From Fibrobacter sp. UBA4297 (GTDB taxonomy: Bacteria > Fibrobacterota > Fibrobacteria > Fibrobacterales > Fibrobacteraceae), in assembly GCF_002394865.1 (NCBI RefSeq), contig NZ_DGUZ01000013.1, forward strand, positions 109,000-172,999: DNA of 64,000 nt. The letters are read 5' to 3'. The notes below the pieces were generated by a model that saw only the letters and a program-made list of their open reading frames with translations, had not been told where the DNA came from and did not search any database. This document shows positions 43,860-52,465 of this stretch, piece after piece (within the stretch, counting starts at the first letter, position 1; every line of letters starts with the position of its first letter). The translations under genes were made by a program, and so were the position numbers.

Positions 43860-44304
43860 AGTGACGCCAAAGATAGAAAAGTAGGAAGTAGGAAGTAGGA
43901 AGTAGGAAGTGAAATGTAGTGGCAAATGCGCTAATCGCGTCATCCTGAGCTAAGTGTAACGGAGTCGATATATGAAACTTGGCTCTTTAGAGCCTTAGTT
44001 GAATTATACTCAAAGAGCATAACTCTACTAGGCCACTAAAGTGGCGAGTATCGTTTAGGTTCGTAGGAGCAGGATTCAGAAAAGTCTTGAAAAATAGGGT
44101 AGGAGGGGGAAGGCGTTTGCCTTATACAGTTGTTTCCTCGCTTCAGTCGAATGTCATTCCCGGCTTGACCGGGAATCTTTCAACAAATGTTGAAGATGAA
44201 TGATTTCTGCAAATAGCCAACGAAAAAATGAATTGCGCAAGCGCCTTATCGGGAAACTTGTTGCGGTATGTAGATTATACCGCAATTTTAGCAAGGGCTT
44301 GAAA
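43860..44304. repeat. Intergenic repeat block, no gene
   Basis: Contains a pure 7-bp array (GTAGGAA four times, 43881-43909), a GTCATCCTGAGC unit at 43940, hairpins GGCTCTTTAGAGCC (43981) and GCCACTAAAGTGGC (44034), and a GTCATTCCCGGCTTGACCGG palindrome with GAATC at 44153-44178. No reading frame is convincing. Confidence 0.6.
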
Positions 44305-45414
44305 TTATTTCAAGTCCAGGACAGGGCGGAGGGCGACACCCCAATAGTACACGGCCCGCATAAAGCTCCCTAGCCGCTTTGGAGCGCTCGCGTTTATGGG
44401 GAAATATTCCTTCTCGTTCAAGGCATCTACGCTGTTGTATTTTTCCTTGTCGTAGCAAAGGACCTCGTCGCGGAGGCTTTCCGCAATTGAGGGTAGGCTT
44501 TCTGCCGGCGACATCTGGATTGTTACGGCGTGCATGCGCTCCGCGACCGTTTGCATGTTGTACTCGAAAGATGCCGATTTAGGGGTATTGAATACAACGT
44601 ATCGGCAATCCCCTGCTATCTTCTTTACGGCGTACCCCAGATGGTTCATGCAGAGTTCAAAACGGGTAAGGTTGAACATGGGGGTAAGCTTCTTTTCCGA
44701 TTCAGGCAATTCCACCAACGCGAACTGCTGTACCCTGAGCCACTCAAGGGCTGCCTCGTATGTTTCGTTTTTTCCGAGGCCATTGTGCATATAGTACGCC
44801 CGCTTCCGGAATTTTAGGAATTCATCCACATTCTCCTCGGAAAGCATTTTCTGCGTTTTTTCGTCCAGCCCATCCACAAGCGCATCGATCTGGGCGATGG
44901 CATCGAATACTGCCGACGGTTCTTGGAGCGGGAGGCTCGAATTCATCTGGACCAGATAGTAATAGCCGGTGTCATCCGTCGTCTTGGAGTATTGCGAGAA
45001 TTCGGGCGCACGGGCGCCTGCGCGTTCCATGAAAATGTAGCCGTCCACCTCCAATCTCGTGGCCAACGTCTTGGCGATTTCTGCCGACGCGACAACACAA
45101 ACAAGGCAATCGCCGTGTTCACCTTCGACAAGCCTGCAAGGGAAGAAAGCCTCCTGCATTTCAACCTCTTGCGGGAACTTTCCCTTCTTGACGGTAAACA
45201 CCGCCATGTTCAACCCGTTGCCTGAAACGGGCGCACCGCCCGCCTGGCCATAGTCAGGCAAGGTCATCTTGTGCGATTCGCAGAGCAGGTGCGTCATGGC
45301 ATCCAGCTCGCGGTGCATCTCCTTCCGGTCCCTGCGTTTTCCGGAACCCTGCAGCTGGTCGATTGCAAAGTGCAGTTTGCGGATATTCCACGGCTTGATT
45401 TTGCAAGAATCCAT
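44305..45414 (-). CDS. Hypothetical protein, 369 aa
   Basis: I do not recognise it. A cytoplasmic-looking protein without signal peptide; AAAGGATGG precedes the ATG. The N-terminal ~50 residues are basic and helical (FAIDQLQGSGKRRDRKEMHR), followed by a beta region (NMAVFTVKKGKFPQEVEMQE, CLVCVVASAEIAKTLATRLE), a helical middle and a C-terminal part with YVVFNTPKSASFEYNMQTVA. It is the last gene on the minus strand after the nitroreductase but 253 bp away, with its own leader. Codon use is less biased than in the housekeeping genes, suggesting an accessory gene. Confidence 0.65.
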   Translation of the reverse strand: MDSCKIKPWNIRKLHFAIDQLQGSGKRRDRKEMHRELDAMTHLLCESHKMTLPDYGQAGGAPVSGNGLNMAVFTVKKGKFPQEVEMQEAFFPCRLVEGEHGDCLVCVVASAEIAKTLATRLEVDGYIFMERAGARAPEFSQYSKTTDDTGYYYLVQMNSSLPLQEPSAVFDAIAQIDALVDGLDEKTQKMLSEENVDEFLKFRKRAYYMHNGLGKNETYEAALEWLRVQQFALVELPESEKKLTPMFNLTRFELCMNHLGYAVKKIAGDCRYVVFNTPKSASFEYNMQTVAERMHAVTIQMSPAESLPSIAESLRDEVLCYDKEKYNSVDALNEKEYFPINASAPKRLGSFMRAVYYWGVALRPVLDLK

Positions 45415-45609
45415 TTATACCATCCTTTTTTTGTCAATGACATGGTTTACAAGCTGTGCGGCGTAAGCAGTAGAGCCGCCTTGCTTGTCGTACTATATTA
45501 TCGCTTGTTTATGCATGAATGTAAATACACGCATAAATCTAAAGTGCAATATACAAATCTCATGTGACAAATACTGTCTCGATTTTATCTTTTTCGAAAT
45601 TTCCGCTTC

Positions 45610-45646
45610 TAACAAAAAAACTGCCGCAAAATTTTGCAACAGTTTC
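45610..45646 (-). terminator. Rho-independent terminator
   Basis: AAACTG and CAGTTT with inner GCAAAATTTTGC. On the minus strand it is followed by TTTTTTTG. It ends the nitroreductase gene. Confidence 0.75.
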
Positions 45647-45667
45647 AGGGTTCTTTATAAAGCTCTT

Positions 45668-46198
45668 TTATTCCGCCCAAATAATGCGACCATCTTTACG
45701 AGGGGGTGCTGCTGGGAGTTCGCAGTCTGCATAACCTAAAGCGCAGTGGGCGATGCCCACCCATTCGTCTGCGTTGAGGCCGAGCGACTTGAGGATTTCC
45801 TTGCCTTCGGCACTTTCGACTTCTTCCTTGGCGCGGTGGATCCAGATGCTTCCGAGTCCAAGGCTGTAGGCGGCGTTCATCAGGTTGCCCATGGTAAGAG
45901 CCCCGTCGTACAGGTAGGTCGGAATTTCCTTTTTCGCGAGAACGAGAAGAATCACGGGGGCACCGTAGAACGGGTCAAAGCCTTCGTTCCAACCGCCAAT
46001 CTTGCGGTTCATTTCAGAAATTGTGTCGCGCAGTTTCTTGTTTGTGATGGCGACTACGGCTGTCGATTGCTTGCCCATGCCGCTTGCGGCGTAGATTCCC
46101 GCTTCGGCGACTTGTGCGATGAGTTCTTTGCTCACGGTATCGGGTTTAAATTTGCGGATGCTTCTGCGTGAAAGTAAGGTTTTGATTGTTTCGTTCAT
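45668..46198 (-). CDS. Nitroreductase family flavoprotein
   Basis: FMN-dependent NAD(P)H oxidoreductase of 176 residues. The ATG at 46198 follows AGAGGT; the longer frame to 46312 would add an AT-rich leader without sense. LLSRRSIRKFKPDTV is the FMN-phosphate motif, AGIYAASGMGKQSTAVVAI the second flavin region, and GALTMGNLMNAAYSLGLGSIWIHR the third. The C-terminal ALGYADCELPAAPPRKDGRI ends in the usual Arg-rich loop. The physiological substrate is unknown. It carries the same AGAGGTCTTATG start context as the pectinesterase gene. Confidence 0.88.
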   Translation of the reverse strand: MNETIKTLLSRRSIRKFKPDTVSKELIAQVAEAGIYAASGMGKQSTAVVAITNKKLRDTISEMNRKIGGWNEGFDPFYGAPVILLVLAKKEIPTYLYDGALTMGNLMNAAYSLGLGSIWIHRAKEEVESAEGKEILKSLGLNADEWVGIAHCALGYADCELPAAPPRKDGRIIWAE

Positions 46199-46377
46199 AA
46201 GACCTCTAGTTTTTATTCTTTCTTGACAATCTACAAAAAATATAGGGAAAAATGAAGAAAAATGACAAAAAATAATGCAAAAGTATATGAAATAAGCGGA
46301 ATAAAACTGCATTTTAATTAAAAAGCAGTCGCCAGAAAAATTACCCTTGCAGGATTGGTTTGTTAAGGTATAATGAA

Positions 46378-47289
46378 TTAAATCCCTTCGATGGCTTCAA
46401 TTTGCTTGCCGAGTTCGCTTGCCTGCAGAGAATCTTCGTTGTAAATGGCGTTGATTCTCTTGCAGCTGAGTTCAAGCAAGTTGCGGGCCTCGATGGAATC
46501 GCTTTGCTTGCGGAGTTCGCGCAGGGCTTTGTCGATTCTCTTGATGTCCTTCTGCTCAGGGTAACCCTTCATGAAGGCGTAGAAAAGCTGAATTTGCGTG
46601 TCGTATTCGCTGTCGGATTCGCAGGCGAGCAAGAACGGGATGACGCGTACGTTGAGGAGCTTCGAGAGGTCGCCCATGAATGTGTTGAGCGTGAGACCCT
46701 TCGGGAAGAGCTCTTCTGTGTCTTTCTGGATGTCTTCGGTGTTCACGAAATCGCCCTCTTCGAACTGCAAGAGCATTTCGTTGAGCATGTCCATTTCGTT
46801 TCGCTTAGCTTGTTCGCGATACTTTGCCTGGTAATAAATCGGGAGCGTCGTGAGGCAGTAATGCGCCTGGTTTGCACCGATAAATTCACCGATGTAGTAG
46901 ATGTCGGCGTCTTCCTTGAGAATGTCTTCTTCGTTGTTGAAGTTCCCGATGCGGGCCGGTATAGGGATCACTTCCATGTTCGAAAGTTCATGGAGGCGTT
47001 CGCGCATGGCGTCGACGTCCAAATTTTCGGGGAGTTCCACGCCGTTTTCTTCCATCGTCTTGAGAAAGTTGTTGAACTTTGCATCGACGGCGCGGTTGAC
47101 TTCTCTTCTGCTAGGCTTGTGTTCGAACTGACGAAAATCACCTTCTAACGTTAAAAGCCCGTTTTTGATCATGTCGTCAAACGGCGTTTCGTTGGGTTCG
47201 GCGTCGGGGGAGGGCAAAATGCGCGCATAGGCAATCATTCTGCCGCACAGTTGTTCGTCATTTCCTTTTTTCTGTTCGATTCCAAGCAT
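46378..47289 (-). CDS. Hypothetical protein, 303 aa
   Basis: I do not recognise it. A soluble, acidic, mainly helical protein with no signal peptide. Visible parts include a conserved-looking N-terminus with GRMIAYARILPSPDAEPNET, a strand pair NMEVIPIPARIGNFNNEEDI and DADIYYIGEFIGANQAHYCL, then helices (AKYREQAKRNEMDMLNEMLL). It starts only 19 bp after the pectinesterase stop, so it may be cotranscribed, though nothing in it suggests a link with pectin. Codon use is biased, as in expressed chromosomal genes. Confidence 0.72.
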   Translation of the reverse strand: MLGIEQKKGNDEQLCGRMIAYARILPSPDAEPNETPFDDMIKNGLLTLEGDFRQFEHKPSRREVNRAVDAKFNNFLKTMEENGVELPENLDVDAMRERLHELSNMEVIPIPARIGNFNNEEDILKEDADIYYIGEFIGANQAHYCLTTLPIYYQAKYREQAKRNEMDMLNEMLLQFEEGDFVNTEDIQKDTEELFPKGLTLNTFMGDLSKLLNVRVIPFLLACESDSEYDTQIQLFYAFMKGYPEQKDIKRIDKALRELRKQSDSIEARNLLELSCKRINAIYNEDSLQASELGKQIEAIEGI

Positions 47290-47308
47290 GCCCTAAAATT
47301 AACAAAAT

Positions 47309-49408
47309 CTAGCGGACTTGGACCATTTTTTGTTTGCTGTAACCTTGCGCAGAGGTCTTTACGACATAGATTCCGGGGGTAAGCCTGGTCAAATTGGCGT
47401 TCCCCTTTGTGTAGCGCACTAGCTTTCCGTTCGTATCGTAGATACGTGATTCGGTTACTGTTGCGTTTACGCGGGTGATTTTTGCGATAGCGACGCTTCC
47501 TTTGTCCACGTCTTTTTCGGTAAGCTTGATTTGGTCGAGGTTCGGGCCGTCATTGCCATCAACGATGGAGAACGTGATGTAGCTTGCGCCTTTGGGGAGT
47601 GTAATAGTCGTTTCTTTTGTCTGGTATGTGGTCCATTTGTCTGTGGCTTCGAACGAAATGACTTCGGCGCCTTTGCATCCGTCAACGCCTGCGGTGCATG
47701 TGCCGGGGGCAGCGAATGCGAGGCTGCGTGCTTTGCCGCTGCCATTTGCGTATGTCATTTCCATCGTGTATTCGCCGGGAAATTCTACATAGACGGGAAC
47801 TTGGACGGTTGATTTCCCTGTGCCGAAGTTGATGTAGCCGGTGCCTGCAAAGCCTGCGTTTGTGCTTTCGTTGATGGCATTGTCGATGATGCCGTCTTCG
47901 GCCTGGAACGTTGTTGTGCCCTTGGCTTCAAAGATGGCGCCGAGTTCGATGTCCTTGCTCATTGTTGTTTTCCAAGTGCTTTCGCTGCCGGCATCGCTTG
48001 CGCTTTTGCCTGTCCAGCCTGCGAATTTCCAGCCGCTTGCGGGTTCTGCGGTGAATGTGACTGCGGTGCCTTCGGCGATTTTTTCACGATTCGGGGAGGC
48101 GACAACGGTTCCGCCGATAGATTGCGTCAGTGTGGCTTTGTAATAAGTGACATTTGCTTCGAGGACGGTAATTTCGTTGGAGCTTGCGCCGAGACCGCCC
48201 ATGGAATTTGCTGCACGGACCGTAACTTTGGAACCTGCGGCAATACCTCCGATATCAATGGAATTTGTGGTGGTGTTGCTGTGGTATTTGCCGTTCACAA
48301 AGATGGCCCAGCAAATAGCGTTGTCGTCATCGTTCCAGATGATGTTGGCGCCTTCTTGCGAAATCTTCGGGGCTGAAACTTGCACTGTGAGTTTGTTCGG
48401 TTCCCAGTTGTCACTGCCTCCAAGGACGTTCTTGAGCGTGTATTTCGAGGCGTCGCTCGCACTCCAGACGGTCTTGAGGGTTGTTGCTGTCGACGGATCC
48501 TTGCCTCCGTCAAAGCGTGTTTTGCGCTGGCTTGTGTTGATGGCGCCGCCACTCCCGTTTTTGCTGTTGTATTCACCAAAAACCTGCGGGGCAGAATTCA
48601 TGTCGGGGCCCCAGCCTTCTGCCCTGGGTTCTGCTCGCATGATGGTGTTCAACCAGACGACTTTTGCGTGGCCCCAGGAACGCCCGAGATAGAACGTCTT
48701 GTTAAATCCGGAATTGCTGACTTCGATGATGGCGTTATTGAAAACGTAACCCCAGGTGTCTGGATTTTGCGATGCCGTGATGTAGCCGCCATTTCGCGTC
48801 ATCACAAGCTTGGTGCCTTCGAAGAAAACGTCGCCACCACCGCAGATAAAGTCTACAGTGCCATCAATTTCGCCGCCTTCCCAATACGTGCGCCCTTTTT
48901 TAGTGTAGTATGTGTCTTGACCGCTCAAGAGTCGCACGTTCTTGTAGATGAACTTGTCTCCTGCATTTTGTTGCAAAGCGACTTGGCGTGCGGCGTTACC
49001 GGAGTTATAGGTGCCTCTGTTTTGCAGGGTAATGTCCTGCATATACATGTTCTTGTTGCTGGGGAAGTACAGCGTTGCCGTTGTGCTGATGCCTTCGGTA
49101 TCGGTTGTGTTCCAGATGATGGTTTTGTCAACGGACTCGCCGATAATGGAAATGTTCGAGCCGCTGAACGTCGATTTGCCGTGTTCGTCACCGGTAACCT
49201 TGGTGATGTTGTATTCACCATTTGGCACAAAGAGAATGAACCGCTTGGATTCGGTGGCGCCCGAAGAAGATGCCTTGGCGATTGCCGCCTTGAAGTCGCC
49301 ATCAACGCCCAAGACAAAGTCAAATCCGTGCTTCGTAATTGCGGAAGCGCTCACCGCCATTGCAAGCGGCATACAAACTGCAAACCTGTAAACCCAACTA
49401 TTCAACAT
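47309..49408 (-). CDS. Secreted pectin methylesterase (CE8) with InlB-like, CBM and T9SS-like tail
   Basis: Removes methyl esters from pectin outside the cell. The ATG at 49408 follows AGAGGT and opens a signal peptide ending SASA. The CE8 right-handed helix covers ~30-340: SGQDTYYTKKGRTYWEGGEI (Asp near 160), IDGTVDFICGGG (Asp near 184) and FYLGRSWGHAKV (Arg near 241). Then come a fibronectin-like piece (~345-425), an InlB-type repeat (TAEPASGWKFAGWTG, ~425-495), a CBM35/6-like module (FQAEDG to LDQIKLTE, ~505-630) and a tail RIYDTNGKLVRYTKG, then GIYVVKTSAQGYSKQKMVQV, like a type IX sorting domain. The pectate lyase gene is 70 bp upstream. Confidence 0.92.
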   Translation of the reverse strand: MLNSWVYRFAVCMPLAMAVSASAITKHGFDFVLGVDGDFKAAIAKASSSGATESKRFILFVPNGEYNITKVTGDEHGKSTFSGSNISIIGESVDKTIIWNTTDTEGISTTATLYFPSNKNMYMQDITLQNRGTYNSGNAARQVALQQNAGDKFIYKNVRLLSGQDTYYTKKGRTYWEGGEIDGTVDFICGGGDVFFEGTKLVMTRNGGYITASQNPDTWGYVFNNAIIEVSNSGFNKTFYLGRSWGHAKVVWLNTIMRAEPRAEGWGPDMNSAPQVFGEYNSKNGSGGAINTSQRKTRFDGGKDPSTATTLKTVWSASDASKYTLKNVLGGSDNWEPNKLTVQVSAPKISQEGANIIWNDDDNAICWAIFVNGKYHSNTTTNSIDIGGIAAGSKVTVRAANSMGGLGASSNEITVLEANVTYYKATLTQSIGGTVVASPNREKIAEGTAVTFTAEPASGWKFAGWTGKSASDAGSESTWKTTMSKDIELGAIFEAKGTTTFQAEDGIIDNAINESTNAGFAGTGYINFGTGKSTVQVPVYVEFPGEYTMEMTYANGSGKARSLAFAAPGTCTAGVDGCKGAEVISFEATDKWTTYQTKETTITLPKGASYITFSIVDGNDGPNLDQIKLTEKDVDKGSVAIAKITRVNATVTESRIYDTNGKLVRYTKGNANLTRLTPGIYVVKTSAQGYSKQKMVQVR

Positions 49409-49448
49409 AAGACCTCTTCTTTGCTTGTCACCCCGGACTTGTTTCGGA

Positions 49449-49482
49449 TTGTCATTCCCGCCTCCGAGCGGGAATCTCCTAT
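49449..49482. repeat. GTCATTCCCGCC / GCGGGAATCTCC palindrome
   Basis: GTCATTCCCGCCTCCGAGCG then GGAATCTCC. It fills the gap between pectate lyase and pectinesterase and reaches the stop of the former. It could end or protect the upstream message. Confidence 0.75.
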
Positions 49483-51206
49483 TTCGTACTTTTCCCATTC
49501 ACACGGAATGTATTGCCGCCACGCTTAAAGTAAGCTCCTGCGCTATTATTGTTGCGACCAAAGTCTACAAAATAGCGATTGTCCTGTTGCGCATTGCGTA
49601 TCGTGCGCATTGCCTCAATGGAGGTAGGCGGAATTTCAACTTTTCCCGCTTTCAAATCGTCGTTCATCCAGCCGATGTAATCGAAGTTCGCCATGCCATC
49701 TTTCGAAAGGCTTGTGAACTTGAGTTCGCTATAGCCTTGTGGCAATTCAATTTCGATGGATTGCGTTTTCCATGTGGTCCACGCTGTGGTGGATTCCATG
49801 CTGCCGTCCGCAAGTAGCGTCTTGTCTCCTGCAGAAACGCTGTAGCCACGCGCGGAACCGCCGCCGTTTGCAAAGCTGATGAACAAGGTGTATTTGCCTT
49901 CCTTGAATGCGGTGACGCCGTAGGTCACATAGCTTCCTGTGGAGTTGTCAACGTTGGCGTAACCTTCGCCGACGAATCCCGTGTTGGTTGTTTCCTTGAC
50001 GCCTTGAATGTCGATAAAGTCTACACCATCAATGTACGTTTTGCATGTGTCGTTTCCGCACATTGCCGAAGGTGGCGGAGGAGGAACGTAGTTGTCGTCC
50101 ATTTTCGCAAGCGCTTCAAGGTATGCGTTTTCGGTGCTTAAAATTGCAGAACCGTAATCACCTGCCCACTGGTAGCCTGTGCGCCGTTCTTCGCTGATTT
50201 TCATGAAGTCCTGCGTCTTGGTGCTAGCACCATCGCGGTCGCAGAAAAAGTAGTTGTCGTTGTTGACTTCGTAAAAGCGGAACCACAGCGATGAGCCCGC
50301 CTTGTCAACGACACCAGCGGTCTTGCTAAACGCCTTGTCCTTTAGTTTGTTTTTCTTGTACCAGGCGATTGCGCCTTTGACCGCTTTCTGGATAGTTTCG
50401 TTTTGGTCGGGCCAGTTCATCAAGAACCACACAACGCCCATAGATTCGTTGCCGGATTTGCTCGGGAGTTCGTAGGCGCGTGCGCCTACGGGGGCGAGGC
50501 TGTTTGTGTCATGTTGCGCGCACCAGACGGTAAGCTTTCCGTCGTTTACGATTTGTGCCTTGAGCAAATAGTCAATGGCTTTGTTCAGTGCGGACTTCAT
50601 CTTGCTTCGGGTGGCGTCATCGATGATATCCGAGTCAAAAGGTGATGCGGAATTAGCGATGTCCATCATCATGACCATCGCTCGAATCATGGCGTTGTCG
50701 TTCAGCGTGATTTGGTCGGAATAGTTGCCACGTTTGGGCCAAACTTGTGGGAGACCTCCCTTGGAACGCTGCATAGTCAAAAGAAAATTGACGGCCTTGT
50801 TGAAACTTGTCTTAAATGCGGATTTGTAATTGTTGTTCGTCGTTTCTTTGTAACGCACGGCAAGCAAACGCATTTCTTGAATGGTGGCGTTATTGTCAAT
50901 CGTGCCGAGGTCGCCACCGCCTTTAGCTTGCCATTCGGATTTTGGACCGCCGGAATAGGCGCTTTTGTACTTGCTCGCCATCGCCTTGTAAAAACCGCCA
51001 TTTGCGATTTGCCATGTGGTCATGTTGTAGGTGTACTGGTCAATGTCCATGCCTGATGCAGCCGAAGTCAGCTCCGAGTAGCCGCGATAGCTGTTGATTT
51101 TCGAAACCGCTGTCGCAGGCGGAGTATAAGTGGCCGCAAACGAAAAAGACGCGACAGACATTGCCGCTACAAAAAACTTGTAGTTACCAAACCCAAAATT
51201 CTTCAT
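49479..51206 (-). CDS. Secreted pectate lyase (PL10) with CBM
   Basis: Cleaves de-esterified pectin by beta elimination; works after the methylesterase next to it. Signal peptide ends SFSFA. The PL10 catalytic domain covers ~35-385: MTTWQIANGGFYKAM, GTIDNNATIQEMRLLA, LPQVWPKRGNYSDQITLNDN, KLTVWCAQHDTNSLAP, ESMGVVWFLM, RFYEVNNDNYFFCDRDG and ERRTGYQWAGDYG. A PPPPP linker follows, then a CBM35/6-like beta sandwich (~405-530; FVGEGYANVDNSTGSYVTYG, YTLFISFANGGGSARGYSV). The last ~45 residues do not match the sorting tail of the methylesterase. The start is preceded by ATAGGTCTTTT. Confidence 0.92.
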   Translation of the reverse strand: MKNFGFGNYKFFVAAMSVASFSFAATYTPPATAVSKINSYRGYSELTSAASGMDIDQYTYNMTTWQIANGGFYKAMASKYKSAYSGGPKSEWQAKGGGDLGTIDNNATIQEMRLLAVRYKETTNNNYKSAFKTSFNKAVNFLLTMQRSKGGLPQVWPKRGNYSDQITLNDNAMIRAMVMMMDIANSASPFDSDIIDDATRSKMKSALNKAIDYLLKAQIVNDGKLTVWCAQHDTNSLAPVGARAYELPSKSGNESMGVVWFLMNWPDQNETIQKAVKGAIAWYKKNKLKDKAFSKTAGVVDKAGSSLWFRFYEVNNDNYFFCDRDGASTKTQDFMKISEERRTGYQWAGDYGSAILSTENAYLEALAKMDDNYVPPPPPSAMCGNDTCKTYIDGVDFIDIQGVKETTNTGFVGEGYANVDNSTGSYVTYGVTAFKEGKYTLFISFANGGGSARGYSVSAGDKTLLADGSMESTTAWTTWKTQSIEIELPQGYSELKFTSLSKDGMANFDYIGWMNDDLKAGKVEIPPTSIEAMRTIRNAQQDNRYFVDFGRNNNSAGAYFKRGGNTFRVNGKSTK

Positions 51207-51642
51207 AAAAGACCTATAGAAGAGTTTTTAAACCCACACCACCTCTATAATCTACATTATAATAGGCCGATTTTTGTTATGAATTTCTTTTAAGTGTTGT
51301 CTTTGGACAATGGAACCTGCCGCATTGTCACCCTTGCATGTCATTCCCCTTCGAGGCCTGACTGCTGCGGGTATCAAATGCGAGTCCACAAGTGGCCTCT
51401 CGCTTGATACTCTTGCATGTCATTCCCGCCTCCGAGCGGGCGGACAGCACTTGGAACTTTGTTCCATAGTGCGCATGGCCACCTTTAGGTGGGAATCTCC
51501 TTTTCGTTTTATAATACGCTCTGTATAATATTTTTCTAAAAATTTTTATAAAATCTAAAATTTGATGAAATTTCTTTAAAAATTTTGATTTTGTATAATA
51601 AAATCTATTGCAGAACTATGCCGCAAAAACTAATTTATAGGT
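51207..51642. repeat. Divergent intergenic region with composite hairpin repeat
   Basis: No gene. 51325-51495 is a mosaic of short palindromes: GTCATTCCCCTTCGAGGC, an arm pair ATCAAATGCGAG / CTCTCGCTTGAT around TCCACAAGTGG, GTCATTCCCGCCTCCGAGCG, TGGAACTTTGTTCCA and CCACCTTTAGGTGGGAATCT. 56249-56380 shares its first half. 51520-51600 is very AT-rich with TGTATAATA twice (about 51521 and 51592), probably the promoter of the regulator gene at 51643. Confidence 0.6.
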
Positions 51643-52464
51643 ATGAAACCAATCACTGAATATCAAGACTACCGAGAATACATGCGCGACTTCTACGAAG
51701 AACGCAAACGCAGTTCTTTGTTCTCGTGGCGTGAATTCTCCAAATTGGCGGGGTTCACTTCGCCAAACTTTATACAGCTTGTTTGCGAGGGCAAAAGCCG
51801 CTTGAGCAAAACAGGCGTCGAAAAAGTGGCCGATGCTATGGGGCTTGAAGGTGCTGACCGTGATTATTTCTTTGCGATGGAACGTTTTGGCGATGCCAAG
51901 AACGATGCGAAGAAAATCCAGGCGTTTAACGAAATGCAGAAAATTGCAAAAGAAAACCGCTTGCGCGTTGTGGATGCCGAGGCGTTCAAGTATTTCGAAT
52001 CGTGGGTAAACCCGGTGCTGCGCGAACTTGCCCCCATAATGCCGGGCGCAAAACCGCTGGAACTCGCGCGTAACTGCTACCCGGTTGTGAGTGCCGCCGA
52101 AGTTCGCCATTCGCTTGACTTTATGTGCCATGCGGAATTTCTCAAGAAAGTTGGTGAAGATACATACGTGCAGACCGAAAAGGTCGTGACGGGATCTTCC
52201 GAGGCCATCCCGTTGGCACTGCGTTCCATGAACCGCCAAATGTCAAAGTTTGCAACTGAGGCAATTGACGAAGTGCCGCCCGAAAAGCGCCACATCGCAG
52301 GCGTGACGCTTGGTATTTCCGAAGAGACGTACCAATGGCTCGTGCAAAAACTTGAAACGCTTAGGCAACAGGTGGTTGCCATGGCTGCTAAGGAAAAAGA
52401 ATACGATAAAGTTTATCGACTGAATTTACAACTATTCCCGCTTACAAAAGGGAAGGAGGAATGA
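51643..52464 (+). CDS. TIGR02147 family protein (Fibrobacter-type HTH regulator)
   Basis: 273 residues, a family known mainly from Fibrobacter, where many copies occur. It opens YQDYREYMRDFYEERKR, then SLFSWREFSKLAGFTSPNFI and QLVCEGKSRLS, a helix-turn-helix like that of XRE regulators, and GVEKVADAMGLEGADRDYFF. The C-terminal part has YVQTEKVVTGSSEAIPLALR and the ending LNLQLFPLTKGKEE, both usual in the family. A lipoprotein gene follows 1 bp later with the ribosome site GGAGGA inside the end of this gene. Such regulator-lipoprotein pairs are typical of the genus; the regulated target is unknown. Confidence 0.88.
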   Translation: MKPITEYQDYREYMRDFYEERKRSSLFSWREFSKLAGFTSPNFIQLVCEGKSRLSKTGVEKVADAMGLEGADRDYFFAMERFGDAKNDAKKIQAFNEMQKIAKENRLRVVDAEAFKYFESWVNPVLRELAPIMPGAKPLELARNCYPVVSAAEVRHSLDFMCHAEFLKKVGEDTYVQTEKVVTGSSEAIPLALRSMNRQMSKFATEAIDEVPPEKRHIAGVTLGISEETYQWLVQKLETLRQQVVAMAAKEKEYDKVYRLNLQLFPLTKGKEE

Positions 52465-52465
52465 G

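Noticed and set aside
41682..43898. Very long open frame (738 codons) opposite valS
   Set aside because: It is the complement of a clear synthetase gene with strong codon bias; the translation has no family sense and no ribosome site.
43860..43943. N-terminal extension of valS to 43943
   Set aside because: The added residues are the translation of a 7-bp repeat array, and valS proteins normally begin near MEMETRYNP.
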